A stretch of DNA of 6,955 nucleotides from Verrucomicrobiota bacterium. GTDB lineage: Bacteria > Verrucomicrobiota > Verrucomicrobiia > Chthoniobacterales > UBA10450. The notes beneath the pieces are model-generated. The model did not search any database, was not told the DNA's origin, and saw only the letters and a program-made list of their open reading frames with translations. A program made the translations under genes and the position numbers. Positions 1-5,376 of the stretch are shown here, one piece after another. Within the stretch, counting starts at the first letter, position 1, and the number at the start of each line of letters is the position of its first letter. The stretch lies in NCBI GenBank assembly GCA_003219115.1, contig QHPN01000219.1, positions 1 to 6,955 on the forward strand, written 5' to 3'.

Positions 1-245
1 GAAAACTGATCGGGGCGATTCCAAAAGAAGAGCTCGAGGAATTTTTTATTCTCAGCGATCTCATCGTTGAAGATGCGACCGAGCCGTCCGCCACGGTCGA
101 AAAAACCCCGTTTGCCAAATGTGCGCGCTGCTGGCGCCATCGTGAAAGCGTGGGCCAAAGCAGCGCTCACCCCGATTTGTGCGACCGCTGCGAAGGCGTG
201 GTGGCGTCGCCAAAACCGGAGGGACGCGCTTCTGCGCGTCCTTGA
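1..245 (+). CDS. ileS: Isoleucyl-tRNA synthetase, C-terminal zinc-binding end (5' truncated by window)
   Basis: This is the last 80 codons of an open frame entering from the left edge; the first complete codon is at 3 and the TGA stop is at 243-245. The translated tail holds a paired-cysteine motif, CARCW then LCDRC, with Cys codons at 120, 129, 180 and 189. About 15 residues separate the pairs, in the context FAKCARCWRHRESVG and HPDLCDRC. This is the zinc-finger module that ends bacterial IleRS and is needed for tRNA(Ile) charging (family knowledge). The catalytic domain lies outside the window. The protein ends about 17 residues after the last Cys in a short polar tail, as expected for a native terminus. 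lspA follows 175 nt downstream, a common bacterial gene order that supports the call. No start codon is visible, so the enzyme's completeness cannot be judged. Confidence 0.88.
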   Translation, partial: KLIGAIPKEELEEFFILSDLIVEDATEPSATVEKTPFAKCARCWRHRESVGQSSAHPDLCDRCEGVVASPKPEGRASARP

Positions 246-276
246 AGATTCGGCGAAACGTGAAGCTAACGTGCTG

Positions 277-408
277 TCATCCCGAGCCGCGAAGACAACG
301 CCAGTCCGGCTCGGACCGAGGGAACTCCCAGTTGGTCACGCGTTATCCAAACTTGCGTTACCATTCATCCACTGAGAGATCCCTCGCATTCGCTCGGGAT
401 GAAGCGCG
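277..408. repeat. Palindromic intergenic repeat, family 1, copy 1
   Basis: This element fills most of the ileS-lspA gap. Its ends are a perfect 11-bp inverted repeat, TCATCCCGAGC (277-287) and GCTCGGGATGA (392-402). Inside it, CCGAGCC (282-288) can also pair with GGCTCGG (308-314). The right end, 376-408, matches 2360-2392 at 26 of 33 positions by eye, so this is one of two copies in the window. A CGCGTYATCCAA stretch around 339-350 also recurs near 2389-2400. Short frames called through here look like chance. It resembles REP- or MITE-like intergenic elements. No transposase is present, and no T-run marks it as a classical terminator. Confidence 0.7.
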
Positions 409-420
409 TTTTGAAATCGT

Positions 421-900
421 ATGAAGTGGATCCTATCTCTTTCCCTCCCCCTCTACGCGCTCGATCAGATCACAAAATATTGGATCCTGCGACACGTCGA
501 CCCGGACTCGAATCTCCCGATCATTTCACGCTGGTTCTATCTCGTGAATGTTCCCAACACCGGCGCGGCTTTCGGTTCCTTCAAGAACAATAACGCCTTT
601 TTCATCGTCCTGTCGTTGATCGCAATGGTTGCGGTGCTTTCCATTCTCTTGCACAAGCAAGGCCACCCAGATGCCTGGCGCGATCTCTCCCTCGCTCTTC
701 TTCTCGCCGGCGTCATGGGCAACCTCACCGACCGGCTCGTCCACGGTCACGTCACCGATTTTCTTCTCTTCAACCTGCATATTCGCTTCGCCAACCCATG
801 GCCGGCCTTCAACGTCGCCGATTCCTGCATTTGTATCGCAGTGATCTTCTTCATCATTCATACCCTGCGGCAAAAGACCGCTGTACACGATCGAAGGTAG
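421..900 (+). CDS. lspA: Lipoprotein signal peptidase (signal peptidase II)
   Basis: This is the inner-membrane aspartic protease that cleaves the signal peptide of prolipoproteins after lipid attachment to the +1 cysteine. The 159-residue length is typical for LspA. Family motifs occur in order: DQITK (15-19), NTGAAFG (46-52), GNLTDR (100-105), a VTDF block (111-114) and WPAFNVADS (127-135). D113 and D134 are at the positions of the catalytic aspartate pair. Hydrophobic stretches near 4-14, 59-77, 89-99 and 136-148 fit the usual four-helix topology. ATG 421 is effectively forced as the start, because an in-frame TGA lies at 412-414; no Shine-Dalgarno is visible. The gene follows ileS, a frequent pairing. 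Its last sense codon (AGG) and its TAG stop lie inside the repeat element at 895-965. All key residues are present, so it is likely functional. Confidence 0.96.
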   Translation: MKWILSLSLPLYALDQITKYWILRHVDPDSNLPIISRWFYLVNVPNTGAAFGSFKNNNAFFIVLSLIAMVAVLSILLHKQGHPDAWRDLSLALLLAGVMGNLTDRLVHGHVTDFLLFNLHIRFANPWPAFNVADSCICIAVIFFIIHTLRQKTAVHDRR

Positions 901-965
901 GGGCGATTGACCTCAATCGCCCGCACACGAAGATAAACGGGCGGTTCGGTGAACCGCCCCTACCT
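895..965. repeat. Paired-hairpin palindromic repeat, family 2, copy 1 (convergent units)
   Basis: Two hairpin units lie in a row. Unit A (895-924) begins AGGTAGGGGC and forms a stem between GGGCGATT (901-908) and AATCGCCC (915-922). Unit B (937-965) forms GGGCGGTTC (939-947), loop GGT, GAACCGCCC (951-959) and ends GCCCCTACCT. The outer ends AGGTAGGGGC (895-904) and GCCCCTACCT (956-965) are perfect reverse complements, so B is an inverted relative of A and the units point towards each other. The element provides the last codon and stop of lspA and ends 5 nt before the cca start. It could act as a 3'-end stabiliser or attenuator (inference). Without a T-run it is not a classic terminator. Confidence 0.82.
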
Positions 966-970
966 TTAGT

Positions 971-2296
971 ATGAACGATCCTTCGCCAATGGAACGAACC
1001 GCGCGCACCATTGCGACAAAACTCCGCCAGCACGGCCATTTAGCTTACTTCGCCGGCGGTTGCGTTCGGGACATGATCCGCGGGCTTCCGCCGAAAGATA
1101 TCGACATCGCCACCAATGCGCGCCCGGAGCAGGTGCAGAAACTTTTCGGGCGCACGTACGCGGTCGGCGCGCATTTCGGCGTCATCGTTGTCCTGGAAAA
1201 CGGATTGCAGTTCGAAATTGCGACCTTCCGCTCCGACGACGTCTATCTGGACGGGCGTCGTCCCAGCGAAGTTCATTTTTCTTCGCCCGAGGAAGACGCG
1301 CGCCGGCGCGATTTCACCGTCAACGGAATGTTTTTCGATCCGGCGAAAAACGAAGTGATCGATTTCGTCGGCGGCCGGACGGATCTCAAAGCAAAATTGA
1401 TCCGCGCCATTGGCGATCCGACACAACGGTTCTCCGAAGATCGTCTGCGAATGCTACGTGCCATCCGTTTCGCCACCGTGCTCGAGTTTGAAATTGAAAA
1501 GGAAACCTGGAACGCGCTCGCGCAAAACGCCGCCTCCATCACCGAGATCAGCGCGGAACGGATTCGCGATGAGTTGGTGCGCATTTTTCTCTCGCCGCAC
1601 CGATTGCGCGGCTGGGACTTGCTCGATCAATCAGGGCTGCTGCGCACCGTTGTTCCCGAGATCGAGCCGATGAAAGGTTGTGAGCAGCCGCCGCAGTTTC
1701 ATCCGGAGGGCGACGTATTTCGGCACACCCGCCTCATGCTCGAGCTTTTGCCGGAAAAAGTTTCCGTGCCGCTCGTGTTCAGTGTCATCCTGCATGATAT
1801 CGCCAAACCGGTCACCGCCACGGTTGATGCCGACGGCCGTATTCGTTTTAACGAACACGACCGAATCGGCGCGGAAATGACCGAAAGAATCATGGAACGG
1901 TTGCGTTTTTCGCGCGCGGAAATCGACACCACCGTGGAAATGGTGCGCCAACACATGGTCTTCAAGGATGTGCCGCGGATGCGCGTGGCCAGACTGAAAC
2001 GATTCATGGCGCGACCAACATTCGAAGAGGAAATGGAATTGCATCGGGTCGATTGCGCGAGTAGCCATGCCATGCTCGACAATTACGAATTTCTCCAGCG
2101 CAAAAAGGAGGAGTTCGCCAATGAACCGATCATTCCGCCGCCGCTTGTCACGGGAAATGATTTAATCGCGATGGGAATGAAACCGGACCCGAAGTTCGGC
2201 GAAATCCTCGAAGCAGTCGAAACGCGCCAACTCGAAGGCGCGTTCAAAACACGCGAAGAAGCGCTCGACTGGGTAAAGCGCGAATACACCGGCTAG
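971..2296 (+). CDS. cca: Class II tRNA nucleotidyltransferase (CCA-adding type) with HD domain
   Basis: This enzyme of the CCA-adding/poly(A) polymerase family builds or repairs the 3'-CCA end of tRNA in the cytoplasm; the protein is 441 residues. The nucleotidyltransferase head shows GGCVRD (29-34), the metal-binding DIDIAT motif (D43, D45), RRDFTVNG (112-119) and the EDRLRMLRAIRF helix (156-167), whose EDxxR residues contact the incoming base in this class. An HD phosphohydrolase-like domain follows, with HPEGDVFRHT (244-253; H252) and LHDIAKP (274-280; H275 D276). ATG 971 is the first start after an in-frame TGA at 950-952; M7 (989) is an alternative, and neither has a Shine-Dalgarno. The gene starts just after the family 2 repeat. 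A CC-only or A-only specificity, or a poly(A) polymerase role, cannot be excluded from motifs alone. Confidence 0.92.
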   Translation: MNDPSPMERTARTIATKLRQHGHLAYFAGGCVRDMIRGLPPKDIDIATNARPEQVQKLFGRTYAVGAHFGVIVVLENGLQFEIATFRSDDVYLDGRRPSEVHFSSPEEDARRRDFTVNGMFFDPAKNEVIDFVGGRTDLKAKLIRAIGDPTQRFSEDRLRMLRAIRFATVLEFEIEKETWNALAQNAASITEISAERIRDELVRIFLSPHRLRGWDLLDQSGLLRTVVPEIEPMKGCEQPPQFHPEGDVFRHTRLMLELLPEKVSVPLVFSVILHDIAKPVTATVDADGRIRFNEHDRIGAEMTERIMERLRFSRAEIDTTVEMVRQHMVFKDVPRMRVARLKRFMARPTFEEEMELHRVDCASSHAMLDNYEFLQRKKEEFANEPIIPPPLVTGNDLIAMGMKPDPKFGEILEAVETRQLEGAFKTREEALDWVKREYTG

Positions 2297-2302
2297 ATTC
2301 CC

Positions 2303-2398
2303 GTTATCCCGAGCGTAAGCCGAGGGGGCCCGCAGCGACACCTTTAGGGTAACTTCGTCGGGATCCCTCGGCTACACTTGGGATGACGCGCGTCATCC
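2303..2398. repeat. Palindromic intergenic repeat, family 1, copy 2, ending in an 18-bp palindrome
   Basis: This lies 6 nt after the cca stop. A long imperfect inverted repeat pairs 2303-2326 (GTTATCCCGAGC through AGCCGAGGG) with 2365-2387 (CCCTCGGCT through GGGATGAC); the inner 9 bp, 2318-2326 with 2365-2373, are perfect. The right end resembles 376-408 of copy 1. The outer edge reads GGATGACGCGCGTCATCC (2381-2398), a perfect 18-bp palindrome, as if a second element in tandem began here and was cut short. It could form a stable hairpin in the cca 3' end. No U-tract follows. Confidence 0.72.
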
Positions 2399-2406
2399 AA
2401 CCCCAA

Positions 2407-2424
2407 ATTCGTCACTGGACGAAT
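2407..2424. repeat. Small inverted repeat in the leader of the GT5 gene
   Basis: ATTCGTC (2407-2413) and GACGAAT (2418-2424) are a perfect 7-bp inverted repeat around ACTG. It lies 36 nt before the ATG at 2461. It could be a short RNA hairpin or an operator half-site pair. No promoter or T-run helps to decide, and a chance match is possible. Confidence 0.3.
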
Positions 2425-2460
2425 CTGTCCGACTAGCGCACATCAAAGAATCACACATCC

Positions 2461-3918
2461 ATGCGCATTCTGATGATCAGCGCGGAAGGACCGCCGTTGC
2501 AGCGCGCCGGAGCTCTCGTCGACGTGCTCGATGCCCTGCCTCACGAATTGCGCGAGCGCGGCCACGAAGTCAGCCTCGTGCTGCCGTTTTATCGCGAACT
2601 TCGCGAAAACAATTCGATCGACGCTGAGGACACTGGCGTCACTGTCGATATCCGCGTCGGCGACAAAAATTATGTTGCGGAATATTTCGAAAGCCGGACC
2701 TCAACCGGGGTCCAGGTGTTTTTTGTTCGCTGCGATGAATTCTACGATCGCCCGGAAATTTATGGCGAACATGGAACGCCCTACGAAGACAACCCCGCGC
2801 GTTTCATTTTTTTCAACAAAGCCGCCATCGAGCTGGCGCGGCGGCTGACCCCGGCGCCACAAATCCTGCATGTCCATGATTGGGCAGCCGCGCTCATTCC
2901 CGCCTATGTCCACGCCCACAATCTGCCCTTTGCCACCGTCCTAACGATTCATAGACTGGCAGAACAGGGAAGTTTTTGGGGACTCGATTTCGGCCTCACC
3001 AATTTGCCACAGCGCTTTTTCTCGCTTCGCGGTGTCGAGTTCTTCGGACGCCTTAATTTTCTGAAAGGCGGGATCGTTTTCGCCGATCGCATCACCACGG
3101 TGAGTGAACATCACAAGCACGAGATCCTGCGGCCGGAAGGCGGCTGCGGCCTCGATGCCGTTCTCCGTGAAAACGCCCATAAGCTCAGCGGCATTTTGCA
3201 CGGCGCCGATTATGCCCGCTGGAATCCGGAAACCGATTCTTTGCTCCCGGCGCGTTTCAATTCGGAGAAATTCTGGGGCAAAATGATTTGTCGCGACGCT
3301 CTCCTTGAGGACATGCGCCTTGCGCCGGCACCGCGTGGACCGGTTTTTGGAATGGTCACGCGCGTGGTCGCGGAAAAAGGCTTTGGCATTCTCACCCCGC
3401 TGTTCGATCGCATGCTCTCGGATGATGTCCGCCTCATCATTCTGGGCGAAGGCGATCCCGGGTTCGAAACCACTCTCGCCATTGCTTCCCGGCGCTATCC
3501 GGCGCGATTTGCCTATCGCCGCCATTACGACGAACGACTCGCTCATTTGATCGAAGCGGCGTCGGACATCACGCTCGTGCCATCGCAGTTCGAGCCAGGC
3601 GGATTAATCGCAATGTATAGCTTGCGCTACGGAGCAATCCCGATCGCGCACGCCAGCGGTGGCATTCAGGAAATCATTCAGGATTATGACCCGACACTCC
3701 CCCCAGCGCAGGCGGGCTACGGCTTTCTTTGCTATAATTATTCGTCGGACGCGTTTTGGGATTCGATTAAACGTGCCCGATTCCTCTTTCCCGATCGCAC
3801 TCTTTGGACCGGTCTGATGCGCCGGGCCATGGAGCGGGAATTTTCCTGGGCGGGATCGGCGCAGCGCTACGAAGATTTGTATCGCGGCCTCCTAGGCGAA
3901 TCCGAGCTCGCTGCCTAG
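2461..3918 (+). CDS. Divergent glycogen/starch synthase-like glycosyltransferase (GT5, GT-B fold)
   Basis: The 485-residue soluble protein aligns colinearly with bacterial GlgA (E. coli 477 aa), which extends alpha-1,4-glucan from ADP-glucose. The N-terminal domain has MRILMISAEGPP, a KTGGL-equivalent region at 15-19, HDW (139-141), TIH (162-164) and LKGGIVFADRITTVS (201-215). The C-terminal domain has TRVVAEKG (R301, K306), LGEGDP (328-333), PSQFEPGG (374-381; E378) and SGG (399-401). R301, K306, E378 and H164 match catalytic or donor-binding residues of E. coli GlgA. However, KTGGL is RAGAL, the Asn after TIH is R165, NGxD is HGAD (247-250), and the Cys of FEPCG is G380. Glycogen synthase is the best guess, but donor or acceptor may differ. 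No glgB, glgC or glgP is in the window. ATG 2461 has no clear Shine-Dalgarno. The symbol is left blank because of these substitutions. Confidence 0.85.
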   Translation: MRILMISAEGPPLQRAGALVDVLDALPHELRERGHEVSLVLPFYRELRENNSIDAEDTGVTVDIRVGDKNYVAEYFESRTSTGVQVFFVRCDEFYDRPEIYGEHGTPYEDNPARFIFFNKAAIELARRLTPAPQILHVHDWAAALIPAYVHAHNLPFATVLTIHRLAEQGSFWGLDFGLTNLPQRFFSLRGVEFFGRLNFLKGGIVFADRITTVSEHHKHEILRPEGGCGLDAVLRENAHKLSGILHGADYARWNPETDSLLPARFNSEKFWGKMICRDALLEDMRLAPAPRGPVFGMVTRVVAEKGFGILTPLFDRMLSDDVRLIILGEGDPGFETTLAIASRRYPARFAYRRHYDERLAHLIEAASDITLVPSQFEPGGLIAMYSLRYGAIPIAHASGGIQEIIQDYDPTLPPAQAGYGFLCYNYSSDAFWDSIKRARFLFPDRTLWTGLMRRAMEREFSWAGSAQRYEDLYRGLLGESELAA

Positions 3919-3920
3919 GG

Positions 3921-3990
3921 ACGGGCGATTCGGTGAATCGCCCTACCTGAAAACCCGCGTAGGTAGGGGCGATTGACCACAATCGCCCGC
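3921..3990. repeat. Paired-hairpin palindromic repeat, family 2, copy 2 (divergent units)
   Basis: This starts 2 nt after the stop of the GT5 gene. Unit B comes first (3921-3948): GGGCGATTC (3923-3931), loop GGT, GAATCGCCC (3935-3943), then TACCT. Unit A follows (3961-3990): AGGTAGGGGC, with stem GGGCGATTG (3967-3975) and CAATCGCCC (3980-3988) around ACCA. Unit A differs from the copy at 895-924 at one position of 30. The order is reversed relative to copy 1: there the AGGTAGG ends face outward, here they face each other across a 12-nt spacer. As in copy 1, it abuts the 3' end of a gene. Confidence 0.82.
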
Positions 3991-4057
3991 CGGACCGTGC
4001 ACGAGACGCGAATAAAGCGAGAACAGCAGCGTCAAAAAACCGCACCGTGACAGCCGT

Positions 4058-4070
4058 ACTATATAATATA
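4058..4070 (+). promoter_or_regulatory. Possible -10 element upstream of the PIG-V-like gene
   Basis: A consensus TATAAT (4062-4067) sits in an AT-only run inside otherwise GC-rich sequence, 78 nt before ATG 4146. At 17-nt spacing the -35 position (4039-4044) reads ACCGCA, a poor match, so this would be a weak or activated sigma-70-type promoter. If real, it would drive the PIG-V-like gene and the flavoprotein, and it argues against a GTG start at 4047, which would place the box inside coding sequence. Confidence 0.35.
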
Positions 4071-4145
4071 GGCGAAACTGCGTTGGAAGAGCCTTGCATT
4101 CCCCCGGCCGTTCCGTTTCCCTCTGCCCTTCCACAGGCGCGCGTT

Positions 4146-5372
4146 ATGAACCGGATCCCTGCTACGGCCAAAGCGCTCGGCGCCGGCCTCGTCGTCACCA
4201 TCCTCCAGATCGTGGTCGCGATCTTCCTTCTCGCTCCCGAAGGCCCCTTCGAATACCGCTATCGCACACTTGTTCAACACGATAGCCATTGGTTCGCCAA
4301 TATCGTCGACCGCGGTTACCAGACCATCGTCCCTCCCATTTCCCACAAAATGATGGAAGTCTCCAATACTGGCTTCTTCCCCGCCTACCCTGCTCTTGCC
4401 TGGATCTTGCACCGCGCCCTCGACCTCGACGCCGAAGAGGCCCTACTAATTACCGCCCAGTCCGCCGCCCTGGGTTTTTGGACCTATTTTTTTCTCTTCG
4501 GGGAACGCTGGAACCTGCCTTTCAGTTGGCAGTTACTCGGGGCCCTCGCCATTCTCGCCCATCCCGCCGCTTTCTTCCTCGTCGTGGCCTATTCCGAGTC
4601 GCTGTTTTTAATGGCGCTGATCGGTTTCCTTTATTGGAGCGCCGCGGAAACGCGACGCGGATGGGTTCTGGCGGCGATCCACGGCATCGTCATGTCGGCA
4701 ACCCGGATTGTCGGATTACCATGCGCGCTGGCTCCGTTGATCAAAAAGATTTGGGAGCTCGGCGCGTCGAGTCTGAGGAATATTCGCGACTGGCTGCCAA
4801 ATTACGGTCGGGCCATCTTGCTTACTGCCACGGCCATGCTCGGCGGGCTCGGGTTTTTCGTCTACTGCCAGTTCCGCTGGGGGCGTTGGGATATTTACCT
4901 GCTGACGCAGCAGTTCGGCTGGGACATCAAACCCGATTACCTCGCGGTATTTAAACCATCGAGCTACCACTGGCTCATGCCGGACCTGGCTGATCCCACT
5001 GAGATGAGCCAGATGGCGGTAACGCTCGGCGGGCTAGTACTGCTCGGGATGTTTACTGCTGAATTTTTTTTACCCAAGCAACGTCCAACCAATCGTTCTG
5101 TGCGCATCGTATTCTATTTCGCAGCCTTCGTTCTCTATTTCCTCTCCGTCTCGGGCGTTGCCTGCGTCAATATGGAAAGCATGCTCCGATACGAGTTTTG
5201 TTTGCATCCGCTTATCGTGCTGGCGCTTTTGCATTATTTGCACAATCTTTCCCTCCGCTCGTGGCTGGGACGGGCAACCGCGATGACCGCAATCGCGTTG
5301 ATCGGCGCGGCAGGGCTCGGCCTCGAAAGCTGGTACATTTGGAATTTTACACGAGGAAACTGGGTTGCCTGA
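4146..5372 (+). CDS. PIG-V-like integral-membrane glycosyltransferase (GT-C fold)
   Basis: This 408-residue, strongly hydrophobic protein has about eight or more membrane segments, the first near residues 11-30. The first outer loop holds HDSHWFANIVDRGY, with an acidic residue (D46) where the family has WDSxW. FFPAYP (77-82), YSESLF (149-154) and TRIVGL (186-191) follow, a motif order like that of PIG-V/GT76 mannosyltransferases and their bacterial relatives. Those enzymes use polyprenyl- or dolichyl-phosphate sugars on the non-cytoplasmic face; the sugar and acceptor here are unknown. The frame also opens at GTG 4047, but the extra 33 residues are proline-rich, cover a TATAAT box and precede the natural short N-terminus. 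ATG 4146 also has a weak AGG 8 nt upstream, so I prefer it, with moderate confidence. The flavoprotein begins 4 nt downstream, so the two are probably one operon. Confidence 0.8.
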   Translation: MNRIPATAKALGAGLVVTILQIVVAIFLLAPEGPFEYRYRTLVQHDSHWFANIVDRGYQTIVPPISHKMMEVSNTGFFPAYPALAWILHRALDLDAEEALLITAQSAALGFWTYFFLFGERWNLPFSWQLLGALAILAHPAAFFLVVAYSESLFLMALIGFLYWSAAETRRGWVLAAIHGIVMSATRIVGLPCALAPLIKKIWELGASSLRNIRDWLPNYGRAILLTATAMLGGLGFFVYCQFRWGRWDIYLLTQQFGWDIKPDYLAVFKPSSYHWLMPDLADPTEMSQMAVTLGGLVLLGMFTAEFFLPKQRPTNRSVRIVFYFAAFVLYFLSVSGVACVNMESMLRYEFCLHPLIVLALLHYLHNLSLRSWLGRATAMTAIALIGAAGLGLESWYIWNFTRGNWVA

Positions 5373-5376
5373 TTTA

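Noticed and set aside
67..424. Two overlapping + strand frames (102 and 81 aa) across the ileS 3' end and gap
   Set aside because: The third frame here encodes the convincing IleRS zinc motif, and these frames then run through the family 1 repeat. Their Arg-rich composition is typical of shadow translation.
526..888. 120-aa minus-strand frame opposite lspA
   Set aside because: It is antisense to an lspA with all catalytic motifs, and its product shows no recognisable domain.
895..965. Rho-independent terminator for lspA, or a CRISPR array
   Set aside because: The hairpins are GC-rich but no U-tract follows. The repeats are only two inverted units without regular spacers.
2941..3546. 201-aa minus-strand frame opposite the GT5 gene
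   Set aside because: It is long only because of biased third-position GC in the true frame. No motif or start signal was seen.
3734..3739. TATAAT hexamer within the GT5 coding sequence
   Set aside because: It encodes a Tyr-Asn-Tyr stretch in a conserved part of the protein, with no gene start suitably placed downstream.
4289..4954. 221-aa + strand frame inside the PIG-V-like gene
   Set aside because: It is rich in Arg and Pro with no recognisable fold, while the overlapping frame has membrane helices and family motifs.
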